A stretch of 64,000 bases of DNA, from NCBI GenBank assembly GCA_947502975.1, contig CANNBV010000008.1:62001-126000 (forward strand), in the 5' to 3' direction. This stretch comes from an uncultured Flavobacteriaceae bacterium. Lineage in GTDB: Bacteria > Bacteroidota > Bacteroidia > Flavobacteriales > Flavobacteriaceae. Positions within the stretch are counted from its first letter, which is position 1. Every line of letters begins with the position of its first letter. Of the stretch, positions 8,186-17,268 are shown in pieces. The notes below the pieces were generated by a model. The model was not told the DNA's origin and made no database searches. It saw only the letters and a program-made list of their open reading frames with translations. The position numbers and the translations under genes were made by a program.

Positions 8186-10699
8186 ATGAAAAAGCTTATG
8201 TTTATTTGTTTTTTGATGTCTTTAATGACTTTAGCATCACAAAACATAAAAGACTTATCTTATTATTTACCTCAAAACATAACTTACAATAAAAACATTC
8301 CTACTCCCGATAGTATCATTGGCCATCAGGTTGGTGAGTGGCATATTACGCATGATAAATTAGTACAATATATGTATGCGTTAGCCGAAGCTTCTGAAAG
8401 AATTGAAATTGAAGATCGTGGTAAAACCTTTGAAGATAGGCCGCTATTACTGCTTACTGTAAGCTCTCCCAAAAACCTAAAAAATATAGAAAGCATTCGT
8501 AATAGCCATATTGAAGCGACAAATACAGATGCTAACAGCAATACCAGTAATATGCCTATTGTAGTTTATCAAGGCTATTCCATTCATGGTAATGAACCGA
8601 GCGGCTCTAACGCTGCATTATTAGTAGCATATTATTTAGCCGCTGCTGAGGGCAGTAAAATAGATAGTTTATTGAAAAACACTGTTATCCTTTTAGATCC
8701 TTCTTTTAATCCTGATGGGTTGCAACGTTTTGCCTACTGGGCTAACACAAATAAAAGTATAAATCTTAATCCAGACCCTAACGATCGAGAATATAGTGAA
8801 GTTTGGCCTGGAGGAAGAACAAATCATTATTGGTTTGATATGAATCGTGATTGGCTACCTGCACAATTACCAGAATCAAGAGCTAGAATAGAAACTTTCC
8901 ACAAATGGCTACCAAACATATTAACTGATCATCATGAAATGGGTACTTTTTCTACCTTCTTTTTTCAACCAGGTATACCATCTAGGACCCATCCTTTAAC
9001 CCCAAAGTTAAATCAGGAGTTAACAGCAAAGATTGGAGGTTTTCATGCTAAAGCATTAGATAAAATAGGTTCACTATATTTTACAGAAGAAAGTTACGAC
9101 GATTTCTATTATGGCAAAGGCTCAACATTTCCTGATATAAATGGAGGCATAGGTATTTTATTTGAACAAGCAAGTTCTAGAGGGCACATTCAAGAAAGTG
9201 ATAATGGTATTTTAACCTTTCCGTTTACAATTCGTAATCAGTTTACAACAAGTTTATCTACACTAGAAGCTGCCAATGCCCTACGCAATGAAATCTTAAC
9301 GTATCAACATAACTTCTACAAAAATGCTCGGAACGAAAGTTCAAAACAAAATACAAAAGCTATAGTCTTTGGAGATGAAAAAGATGCCGCTAAAACATTT
9401 CATTTAGCTGAAATATTAAATAGACATAAGATTAAATTCCATGAAGTAAAAAATGATGTCACCTTTAATGGTAAAAATTTTAGAAAGGGTTACAGTTATA
9501 TTGTCCCAAAAAATCAAAAAAACAGCAGACTTATAAATGCTATGTTTGAAAAGCGTACATCGTTTCAAGACAGTTTGTTTTATGATATTTCTGCATGGAC
9601 ATTTCCTTTAGCGTTCAATTTAGATTATGCTGATAATATTTCTACTTCTAACCTAGGAGATGAAGTAACAAATTTGAAACTTAATAGTGGTGGCGTATCA
9701 TCTAAAACTGATTATGCCTATTTAATGGAATGGCACGAATATTATTCCCCTAAATTTCTTAATACTATACTCTCTAAAAATATCAGAGCAAAAGTAGCAC
9801 TTAAAACATTTAGTCTAAATGATGTAAATTATGATTACGGTACAATTCTTATTCCTGTACAAAACCAGAGTCTTAACTCTGACGCACTTTATAACTTTTT
9901 AGACAAAGCTGCCAAAGAAAGTCATGTAATAGTCAATGCCGCTAAAACAGGTTTAACTCAAGGGATAGATTTAGGAAGTAGAAACTTTAAAACTATAGAA
10001 AAACCTGAAATTGCTTTACTGGTTGGTTCTGGAATTCGATCTTATGATGCTGGAGAAATTTGGCATCTATTGGATACGCGTTATGATATTACTGTAACTA
10101 AACTTGATACCGATAGAATAAAAAGAGTAGATTTAAGCAGATACAATACTATTATTATTCCTAATTTAAGCAGTTTAGCAGAAGTCGAAACCAAAAAACT
10201 GATGGATTGGACTAAAAATGGGGGAACGATTATAGGTTATAGAAACACTGTCAAATGGTTTGAAAAACAAAAGTTTATGAAAGCTAAATTTAAGAAAACT
10301 GATGTTCCTGCGAAAAATATAACTTTCGAAGACGTTAGTAATTTTAAAGGTGCACAACGTATTGGTGGTGCTATTTTTGAAACTAAGCTTGATAGATCTC
10401 ACCCTATAAATTTTGGTTATAAAAATAACAGATTAGCCATGTTTAGAAATACAACCATATTTATGGAAGCAGATTCTTTAAGTTATAACAACCCAATTCA
10501 ATATACTAAAAATCCGTTGCTAAGTGGTTATATTTCTAAGCCCAACGTAGAGGCTTTAGCAGAGACCGTTCCTTTAAAAATAAAACCCCTTGGTAAAGGG
10601 AACGTTGTAGCATTTACCGATAACACAAACTTTAGAGCGTTTTGGTATGGCACAAATAAATTGCTAATGAATGCGATTTTCTTTAGAAAAGAGTTATAA
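8186..10699 (+). CDS. secreted M14-family zinc carboxypeptidase
   Basis: Signal peptide; YQGYSIHGNEPSGSNAALL (HxxE), ILLDPSFNPDG, WFDMNRDWLP, LTDHHEMG are M14 motifs; C-terminal amidotransferase-like region. Confidence 0.9.
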   Translation: MKKLMFICFLMSLMTLASQNIKDLSYYLPQNITYNKNIPTPDSIIGHQVGEWHITHDKLVQYMYALAEASERIEIEDRGKTFEDRPLLLLTVSSPKNLKNIESIRNSHIEATNTDANSNTSNMPIVVYQGYSIHGNEPSGSNAALLVAYYLAAAEGSKIDSLLKNTVILLDPSFNPDGLQRFAYWANTNKSINLNPDPNDREYSEVWPGGRTNHYWFDMNRDWLPAQLPESRARIETFHKWLPNILTDHHEMGTFSTFFFQPGIPSRTHPLTPKLNQELTAKIGGFHAKALDKIGSLYFTEESYDDFYYGKGSTFPDINGGIGILFEQASSRGHIQESDNGILTFPFTIRNQFTTSLSTLEAANALRNEILTYQHNFYKNARNESSKQNTKAIVFGDEKDAAKTFHLAEILNRHKIKFHEVKNDVTFNGKNFRKGYSYIVPKNQKNSRLINAMFEKRTSFQDSLFYDISAWTFPLAFNLDYADNISTSNLGDEVTNLKLNSGGVSSKTDYAYLMEWHEYYSPKFLNTILSKNIRAKVALKTFSLNDVNYDYGTILIPVQNQSLNSDALYNFLDKAAKESHVIVNAAKTGLTQGIDLGSRNFKTIEKPEIALLVGSGIRSYDAGEIWHLLDTRYDITVTKLDTDRIKRVDLSRYNTIIIPNLSSLAEVETKKLMDWTKNGGTIIGYRNTVKWFEKQKFMKAKFKKTDVPAKNITFEDVSNFKGAQRIGGAIFETKLDRSHPINFGYKNNRLAMFRNTTIFMEADSLSYNNPIQYTKNPLLSGYISKPNVEALAETVPLKIKPLGKGNVVAFTDNTNFRAFWYGTNKLLMNAIFFRKEL

Positions 10700-10702
10700 A
10701 AC

Positions 10703-11038
10703 CTAAGAAACTGTACTACCGTTTTTAACTTTAGTTTCTGGATTAAGTAAAATTACATCTTTACCATCAACGGCACCTAAGACTAAGCATTCGCTCATAA
10801 ACTTGGCAATTTGCTTTTTAGGAAAATTAACTACTGCTACTATTTGTCTATCTAGCAGCTCTTTTTTCTTGTAAAGTGCCGTAATCTGTGCAGAAGATTT
10901 TTTCAAGCCTAAATCACCAAAATCTATAGTTAATTGGTATGCAGGGTTTCTAGCTTCTGGAAAATCATTCACTTCTATAATAGTACCTACACGCAAATCT
11001 ACTTTCGTAAAATCGTCAAAAGATATTGTATCGCTCAT
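10703..11038 (-). CDS. csaA: CsaA-like tRNA-binding-domain protein
   Basis: 111 aa; FTKVDLRVGTIIEVNDFPEARNPAYQLTIDFG...KKSSAQITALY...VVNFPKKQIAKFMSECLVLG. Confidence 0.93.
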   Translation of the reverse strand: MSDTISFDDFTKVDLRVGTIIEVNDFPEARNPAYQLTIDFGDLGLKKSSAQITALYKKKELLDRQIVAVVNFPKKQIAKFMSECLVLGAVDGKDVILLNPETKVKNGSTVS

Positions 11039-11083
11039 TTTTTAAAGATATAAATTATTCCGAAATTTGAAAAAAACAAACTT

Positions 11084-11641
11084 ATGGCAAGAACACCTTC
11101 AAACATGCTTCCTCTTGGTACCGAAGCTCCAGAATTTGCACTTTTAGATACTGTATCTAGTAATATTCTAACATTAGATGGTTTAAAAGGCGAAAACGGT
11201 ACAGTAATCATGTTTATATGCAATCATTGCCCTTTCGTCATTCATGTGAATTCTGAAATAATAGCTATTGCTAATCAATATAAATCCAAAGGAATTTCCT
11301 TTATTGCAATTTCTAGTAATGATGTTGAAAACTATCCGCAAGATGGTCCAGATAAAATGAAAGTACATGCCAAAACTGTAGGTTACCCTTTTCCTTATTT
11401 ATATGATGAAACTCAAGAAGTGGCCAATGCTTATGACGCAGCTTGTACACCAGATTTTTATCTATTTAATAGTGATTTAAAATTAGTTTACCGAGGACAA
11501 TTAGATGGTTCTAGACCTGGAAATAGTATTCCGCTTACTGGAAAAGATTTGAGGCACGCCTTAGATTGTTTACTAGATGGTAAAGAAAATTTAGAGCCCC
11601 AAAAACCAAGTATTGGGTGTAATATAAAATGGAAAGTTTAA
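11084..11641 (+). CDS. thioredoxin-family (AhpC/TSA-like) protein
   Basis: 185 aa; LPLGTEAPEFALLDTVSS...GTVIMFICNHCPFVIHV...DGPDKMKVHA pattern. Confidence 0.9.
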   Translation: MARTPSNMLPLGTEAPEFALLDTVSSNILTLDGLKGENGTVIMFICNHCPFVIHVNSEIIAIANQYKSKGISFIAISSNDVENYPQDGPDKMKVHAKTVGYPFPYLYDETQEVANAYDAACTPDFYLFNSDLKLVYRGQLDGSRPGNSIPLTGKDLRHALDCLLDGKENLEPQKPSIGCNIKWKV

Positions 11642-12123
11642 GTAAGTTTCAGTTGCCAAAAACCTACATCTAACCAAGTATCAAATTTTCTACCCACCTC
11701 TTTAAAGTGTGATACTTGTTGAAATCCAAATTTCTCATGTAATTTTACACTAGCTTCATTGGGTAATGTTAATCCTCCTAATGCAATATGGTAGTTTTGA
11801 CTTTTTAATATTGTTAAAAGATCATTATATAGTTTAGAGCCAATTTGCTTACCTCCAAATCCATTTTTAACATACACTGTAGTCTCTACAGTTTTATTAT
11901 ATGCTGGTTTTGGACGCCATTTGCTTCCGTATGCATATCCCAATATTTCATTATTCTCCTCAAAAATTAAAAAAGGAAAATCTTTATTAATTTTGGTCAG
12001 TTTTTCTTTAAAAGTATTGAGAGTTAACGGAGTTATATCAAAAGTAACTATTGTATTTAAAACGTAATAGTTATAAATATCAAGTAATTCTTCGGTATCT
12101 TTTGTATGAAACGGTCTTATCAT
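11638..12123 (-). CDS. GNAT acetyltransferase (phosphinothricin acetyltransferase-like)
   Basis: 161 aa; IRPFHTKDTEELLDIYNYYV...NEILGYAYGSKWRPKPAYNKTVETTVYV...GIGSKLYNDLL-type GNAT core. Confidence 0.88.
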   Translation of the reverse strand: MIRPFHTKDTEELLDIYNYYVLNTIVTFDITPLTLNTFKEKLTKINKDFPFLIFEENNEILGYAYGSKWRPKPAYNKTVETTVYVKNGFGGKQIGSKLYNDLLTILKSQNYHIALGGLTLPNEASVKLHEKFGFQQVSHFKEVGRKFDTWLDVGFWQLKLT

Positions 12124-12669
12124 TTACAACCACCCTTTTTGCTTCATAATGTTTTCCACATGTGCATAATGATGGTTACTGTGCCATGCATAATTACCTA
12201 TATTATAATCCACTGGTACTTCACTATTCGTTTCAGGGTGAATAAAACTTCGCTTTAAATCATCTTTAGATAAGCCTTTTAATAAATGGACTAATTTATA
12301 GTGTATGGCTTTTAAATGTTCAATAGACATTTGAATTGGCGCATTTTTACTATCTGATAATTCTGCCCAGTCTGCCTCGTTATATGCCTTAATTGTAGGT
12401 GTATCTTCTGTTAATGCCCACTTAAAACGCGTGTAACTATGGTGATGGCTATCAGATACATGGTGCGCCACTTGCCTAATAGTCCAACCCCCTGGTCTAT
12501 ATGGTGTATCTAATTGCTCTTTAGTGAGATGTTTTACTAAAGCTTCAAATTTAATGGGAAATTTTTCTAAGGTTGAAATCCATTCAGCAATATGATTACC
12601 AGTTATCGTATTTGGACATTCAAATTGACCTATTGGATATTTTAAGTGTTCTAATTCTTGAGACTTCAC
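12124..12669 (-). CDS. DinB/YfiT-family putative metal-dependent hydrolase
   Basis: 181 aa; LDTPYRPGGWTIRQVAHHVSDSHHHSYTRFKWALTED...YAWHSNHHYAHV three-His pattern. Confidence 0.92.
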   Translation of the reverse strand: MKSQELEHLKYPIGQFECPNTITGNHIAEWISTLEKFPIKFEALVKHLTKEQLDTPYRPGGWTIRQVAHHVSDSHHHSYTRFKWALTEDTPTIKAYNEADWAELSDSKNAPIQMSIEHLKAIHYKLVHLLKGLSKDDLKRSFIHPETNSEVPVDYNIGNYAWHSNHHYAHVENIMKQKGWL

Positions 12670-12715
12670 AAAGTATTGATTTAAATGGAAGCTCTAAAAT
12701 AAGTAATTATTGTTA

Positions 12716-13138
12716 TTAGGCCACTTCTGCAACACCCTTTTTTGCCCAATTAATTGCTTCGAATAAAGAAGTAAAACTTTTTATTTTATTATTGAAAAAT
12801 AAATTTTCAACCATAAGATTTATTCTACTAGTTGGGCTATCAGAAACGATATAATAGGCTTTTAAGTGATAATTACTTTTGAAGAATTTCAGCCAATCTA
12901 CCGCCATAACAGCGTAAGAGTTAATACGATTTGAAATATAAACCACATCACTGCCATCTGTTCCTAAAAAACAAGATACGTCGTCTACGATAAGTTTCGC
13001 ATGGTTTTTCCAGCTCACATTTACACCGCTTTTCATTTCAGAAATAACAAAACCACTAAAAATGAAGACATCACCAAAAGGGTAATTGAGCTCTTTAAGA
13101 ACTTCGGAATATAACGCTGTTTGTTTTACACTTTGCAC
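12716..13138 (-). CDS. hypothetical protein (possible STAS/SpoIIAA-like fold)
   Basis: 140 aa clean ORF; no clear family from reading. Confidence 0.6.
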   Translation of the reverse strand: MQSVKQTALYSEVLKELNYPFGDVFIFSGFVISEMKSGVNVSWKNHAKLIVDDVSCFLGTDGSDVVYISNRINSYAVMAVDWLKFFKSNYHLKAYYIVSDSPTSRINLMVENLFFNNKIKSFTSLFEAINWAKKGVAEVA

Positions 13139-13247
13139 GGTGCAAAATTACAATCTCATAACAGTATTAATAATTTACTCGATAAACTAAATAATTTACT
13201 AGCTGTAATATTAAATTCTTAAAATTATAGCGGTTTTTTAATAAATT

Positions 13248-14891
13248 TTAATTTTTGATGAACCTAATTGTTTGTTCTGCGTTTTCTGAGTTAAATTTTA
13301 GGAAATAAACACCATTTTTTAAAAAACTAGTATCAATACTTTCTACTAATTGATTCGAAGTAGGTCTATTTACGATACTCTGCCCTACTAAAGAAATAAT
13401 TTGAATATTACCTTTTACTGGGATATTTTTAAAGTTTAAATGTAACTGATCTTGTACTGGATTAGGATAAAAACTCAATACATTTTTTTCAACCTCAGAA
13501 GCACTCAATGTTGCAGATGAAGCACTTGAGCTTATAGTTTCACTATTTAAAGTATTGTCAGCCGAATATGCTTTTATCTTAAACCAGACATTATCTCCGT
13601 TAGTTAATCCTGTACCATCCCAATTATAAGAGGTTGTTGTTAGTCCTGTAGTTATTGGTAAAAAGGTAACTTGATTATCTATACTATATTCTAAATCGTA
13701 TTGCAATGGTCTACCATCATCTGGATTATCAACCGTCCAAGAAATTGGGCTCGAAGTAATGTAAGCACCACCAGATGGGCTATCAAAACTTATTACTGGA
13801 TGCTCATAATTATGTAGTAACTCAGCAAACCCGATTCCTGTAACAGCATTTCCATCAACAGTACCTGCTACAGTAGTAGCACCCTCATAAAAAAGAAATG
13901 ACAATTCTGTAATATTCACTTCAGAAGTTTCATAATTACTTGTAATTACCAAATCTATATTTTTTGAAGCCGATGTTAATCGCCACTTTTTTGAATAACT
14001 TCTTAGGTTATCTGGTGTGAAAAAATACTCTAAACGTTCTATTTCAAAATCAGAAATTGTGTATTGCGTATTTTGATTTTCGTCAACATAAGCAGATAGA
14101 ATCTTATATTTAGCATTATCTGGCACCTCTCTGTCTGCGGTAAAAATATTCCACAAATTGAAATCCATTCCATTATCTAATTTTATACTAAACCACTCAT
14201 AATCTTCACCTGTGAAAGGGTTAAAATTACCATATTGCCTATCAATCCATGCACTTCCTGTTACGGTCTCGGTTGTTCCATTAACGGTTAAGCTACCAGA
14301 AACGGTATTAGCCGTCTGCGAATAATAATAGGTGTAATTTGCTAAGCCTTGATCGAATAAACCATCTCCTCCAACAATTAGCGGCCGTTTTGTAGTTTCT
14401 AAATCAAAACTAATACTTACATCAGTACTAGAAGCATTGAGCTCATACTCAAATGGTATTGGCATATTTCCAGTATCTTCTTTATTTCTCCAATATTCTG
14501 AACCGCTTGGAAATAAGTTTGCTGCTATGTCTAAACCAGATGCTGATAGTGTTGTATAATTAACAGCTTTGGTATCTTGGTAAAATGTACCATCAGACTC
14601 ATCTGTAAGATTTAAAATCCTAAAGCCATCAAAGTTAAAGATTGAAACAGAAGTTGGATAATAAAAGTAGGTTAGCATAAAGCTATATTCTTTATTTGTA
14701 GCTGTAGTAATATGTCCTGAAACATACCACCACTCTACTGGTTCTCCTGCATGTCTACCTTCATCTGCAGGAAAAGCGATTTCACTTGTAGGAGTTGTAG
14801 TCGGTGTATAAGGATAAACTTTCCAATCTTGAGACATCATATTAAGTGATATCGTTGCGACTAATAACGTTAGGATAATTTTTCTGTACAT
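13248..14891 (-). CDS. secreted AttH/CrtC-type lipocalin-like hydrolase with T9SS type A sorting domain
   Basis: Signal peptide; AFPADEGRHAGEPVEWWYVSGHI...SAWIDRQYGNF; C-terminal SFYPNPVQDQLHLNF...LKNGVYFLKFNSENAEQTIRFIKN. Confidence 0.88.
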   Translation of the reverse strand: MYRKIILTLLVATISLNMMSQDWKVYPYTPTTTPTSEIAFPADEGRHAGEPVEWWYVSGHITTATNKEYSFMLTYFYYPTSVSIFNFDGFRILNLTDESDGTFYQDTKAVNYTTLSASGLDIAANLFPSGSEYWRNKEDTGNMPIPFEYELNASSTDVSISFDLETTKRPLIVGGDGLFDQGLANYTYYYSQTANTVSGSLTVNGTTETVTGSAWIDRQYGNFNPFTGEDYEWFSIKLDNGMDFNLWNIFTADREVPDNAKYKILSAYVDENQNTQYTISDFEIERLEYFFTPDNLRSYSKKWRLTSASKNIDLVITSNYETSEVNITELSFLFYEGATTVAGTVDGNAVTGIGFAELLHNYEHPVISFDSPSGGAYITSSPISWTVDNPDDGRPLQYDLEYSIDNQVTFLPITTGLTTTSYNWDGTGLTNGDNVWFKIKAYSADNTLNSETISSSASSATLSASEVEKNVLSFYPNPVQDQLHLNFKNIPVKGNIQIISLVGQSIVNRPTSNQLVESIDTSFLKNGVYFLKFNSENAEQTIRFIKN

Positions 14892-15003
14892 AATAATTTG
14901 GTTTTGAGCGAAAATTAGTTTTTTTAAAAATGTTCTTCAAAATTTTAAGATGACTTACTTATTTAGAAGTATAAGTTGCATTTACTAACATTATGTAATA
15001 AAA

Positions 15004-15029
15004 AAGCACTCATTAAATTATGAGTGCTT
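15004..15029 (-). terminator. intrinsic terminator downstream of the peptidylprolyl isomerase
   Basis: 10-bp stem AAGCACTCAT / ATGAGTGCTT; read on the minus strand it is followed by a T-run (gagtgcttttttatta). Confidence 0.85.
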
Positions 15030-15072
15030 AAATATATAATTTTGATATAAAGATACTTAGACTGTACCCTAC

Positions 15073-16005
15073 TTATTTCACGTTCATCAATTCAACATCA
15101 AAAATCAAATTAGCATCTGGTGGAATTACACCTCCTGCACCTTGACTACCATAAGCTAAATTACTTGGTATTACTAAACGTGCTTTATCACCAACGTTTA
15201 ATAAACTGATGCCTTCATCCCAACCTGGAATAACCTGACCAACACCTAATGGAAAATCAATAGGTTGATTTCTTTTGTATGATGAATCGAATACTGTACC
15301 ATCCATCAATTGTCCTTTATAATGTACTGAAACAGTTTTCCCCTTCTCAGCTTTTACACCATCTCCTTTTTGGATAATCTGGTAGCGTAAACCACTATTT
15401 GTCTTTTCAAAACCAGATGCTAACTTATCAAGAATAGCTTCTTGTTTTGCTTTTTCTTCAGCTAGTCTTTTTTCTCTAGAGCCTTCAAATGTTCTAAAAA
15501 CTTCAACGGCATTAAATCCCTCAGCTTCTGTTCCAATTCTAACTATTTCTAAGCTTTCTATTGTATCTCCTTGAGCAATAGCATCAACAATATTTTGCCC
15601 CTCAACTACTTTTCCAAAAACTGTATGTTTACCATCTAACCAAGCTGTTTCTGTATGCGTGATGAAAAACTGACTTCCGTTAGTACCAGGGCCTGCATTT
15701 GCCATAGATAGTACTCCTGGCCCATCATGTTTTAAATCTGGATGAAACTCATCATCAAACTGATAGCCTGGATTTCCAGCACCTGAGCCTTGTGGACAGC
15801 CACCTTGAATCATAAAATCTGGAATTACTCTGTGGAATTTTAAACCATCGTAATATGGCGTGCCTTGAGGTTTTACTGAATTTTCTAGGTTGCCTTCAGC
15901 TAAAGCTACAAAGTTACCTACTGTTCCTGGTGTTTTTTTGTACTCTAAAGCGACCAATATTTCGCCTTTTGATGTATTGAATTTTGCGTATAATCCGTCT
16001 TGCAT
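15073..16005 (-). CDS. dual-family peptidylprolyl isomerase: N-terminal cyclophilin plus C-terminal FKBP
   Basis: N-term [37 protein letters not shown]...[25 protein letters not shown] (cyclophilin); C-term [46 protein letters not shown]...[21 protein letters not shown] (FKBP). Confidence 0.96.
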   Translation of the reverse strand: MQDGLYAKFNTSKGEILVALEYKKTPGTVGNFVALAEGNLENSVKPQGTPYYDGLKFHRVIPDFMIQGGCPQGSGAGNPGYQFDDEFHPDLKHDGPGVLSMANAGPGTNGSQFFITHTETAWLDGKHTVFGKVVEGQNIVDAIAQGDTIESLEIVRIGTEAEGFNAVEVFRTFEGSREKRLAEEKAKQEAILDKLASGFEKTNSGLRYQIIQKGDGVKAEKGKTVSVHYKGQLMDGTVFDSSYKRNQPIDFPLGVGQVIPGWDEGISLLNVGDKARLVIPSNLAYGSQGAGGVIPPDANLIFDVELMNVK

Positions 16006-16027
16006 TGTCTTGATTTTTATTAAGGTG

Positions 16028-16035
16028 CAAATATA
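16028..16035 (-). promoter_or_regulatory. candidate -7 element (TAnnTTTG on minus strand)
   Basis: CAAATATA on plus = TATATTTG on minus, 23 nt upstream of the PPIase start; no clear -33 element. Confidence 0.3.
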
Positions 16036-16145
16036 TGAAATGATTTATACCACATTATAAAAAAATTATCTTTACTTAGTGACAGTAATCATCTAATTAC
16101 GTAACGATTTGTGTTCTGTATAATTTAAGTTATCCTTAAAATAAA

Positions 16146-17051
16146 ATGATCTTACCGAAAAACAAGTATCTAAAAGCAAGAGATTTTATATTGACCAATG
16201 CAAGAATGATTGAAAGGCGTTTATTTGAATTTCATTTTGCAAACGGAGATATAAATGGAGTGTATCACGCAGTGTATGCTTACCGAAATACAGACGGTGG
16301 ATTTGGTCATGGAATGGAACCAGATACTGCATCACCAGAAAGCCAGCCTCTTTTTAGCATTATGGCACTTGAAACACTTGATGAAGTTGGTTATCTGACT
16401 AAAGAAATAATTCTAAATGATTTTATGCCTTATTTTGAAAGTATAACAAGAGAAAACGGTGGGATTCCTTGGATGTTCCGTCCTAAAAGCGATTATCCTT
16501 GTGAAGAGCATTTTAAAACTGTTAGAGAATGGAGTGCTTTAAGCACTACTGCACCATTACTTGGCTTTTTAGAAAAATATAAAATCGATATTCCATGGAT
16601 GAAAAAAGCGGAGCAGTTTGTTTGGAGTGAATTTGAGAGGATAAAAGACGCACATGTTTTTTGCTTTTTATGTGTTCCAAGATGGTTGGTCTTTTTAGAG
16701 CATACAAAAAGTCAAGATAAAGCTAAAAAAACAATCAATGATATAAAAAAATGGATATCGAATAATGAAGTAATTTGCGAAGATAAATCTGATGATGGTT
16801 GGGGACTTTATGGTAAACCACATAGTTTAAATTATGCGCCTTCCTCTGAAAGTATTCTATATTCATTATTTTCCAAAGCTACTATAGATTCTGACATAAA
16901 AGAACTAATTAATAGACAGAAAGAAGATGGAAGCTGGGATACTTGGTATGGAATCAGTGATGGCACAAAATTAGAGTGGGCTGGTATGCAAACATTATGG
17001 ACTTTGAAGGTTTTGAAAAACTATAAGAGTATTGAAAAATTAGCCACTTAA
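16146..17051 (+). CDS. hypothetical protein with prenyltransferase/squalene-cyclase-like alpha-toroid repeats
   Basis: 301 aa; RNTDGGFGHGMEPDTASPESQPL, DGSWDTWYGISDGTKLEWAGMQTLWTLKVLK repeat-like motifs. Confidence 0.7.
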   Translation: MILPKNKYLKARDFILTNARMIERRLFEFHFANGDINGVYHAVYAYRNTDGGFGHGMEPDTASPESQPLFSIMALETLDEVGYLTKEIILNDFMPYFESITRENGGIPWMFRPKSDYPCEEHFKTVREWSALSTTAPLLGFLEKYKIDIPWMKKAEQFVWSEFERIKDAHVFCFLCVPRWLVFLEHTKSQDKAKKTINDIKKWISNNEVICEDKSDDGWGLYGKPHSLNYAPSSESILYSLFSKATIDSDIKELINRQKEDGSWDTWYGISDGTKLEWAGMQTLWTLKVLKNYKSIEKLAT

Positions 17052-17125
17052 AACTTTCTTGAACTAAACCACAGCAGTTAACAAGAGCCTCTATTCTAAA
17101 AAAAATCACTCTAGCAAGCATACAC

Positions 17126-17207
17126 GCGTTAGGGATTGAACGGCATGTTTGAAATCCCCGACGAAGGAGGGATTGAGTAGTGAAAGCCTGACCCTTTAGG
17201 GTAACGC
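17126..17207 (+). ncRNA. putative structured intergenic RNA or palindromic repeat element
   Basis: Outer stem GCGTTA (17126-17131)/TAACGC (17202-17207); inner GGC (17142-17144)/GCC (17186-17188); hairpin AATCCC (17153-17158)/GGGATT (17169-17174); hairpin CCC-TTTA-GGG (17192-17201). More GC-rich than its flanks, intergenic. Confidence 0.6.
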
Positions 17208-17268
17208 CCAAATAAAAAAATTCTAGTTTCTACTGATACTCCAAGTCAAAAACTTAAGGCATTTATTT

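Noticed and set aside
13143-13150. CAAAATTA (TAATTTTG on minus) as a promoter -7 element for the 12716-13138 gene
   Set aside because: Only 5 nt from the start codon and without a -33 partner; would imply a leaderless transcript. Likely chance in AT-rich DNA.
16954-17211. Minus-strand ORF of 85 aa covering the 3' end of the prenyltransferase-like gene and the structured element
   Set aside because: Antisense to a well-supported CDS, low-complexity translation without homology pattern; arises from the structured RNA-like block.
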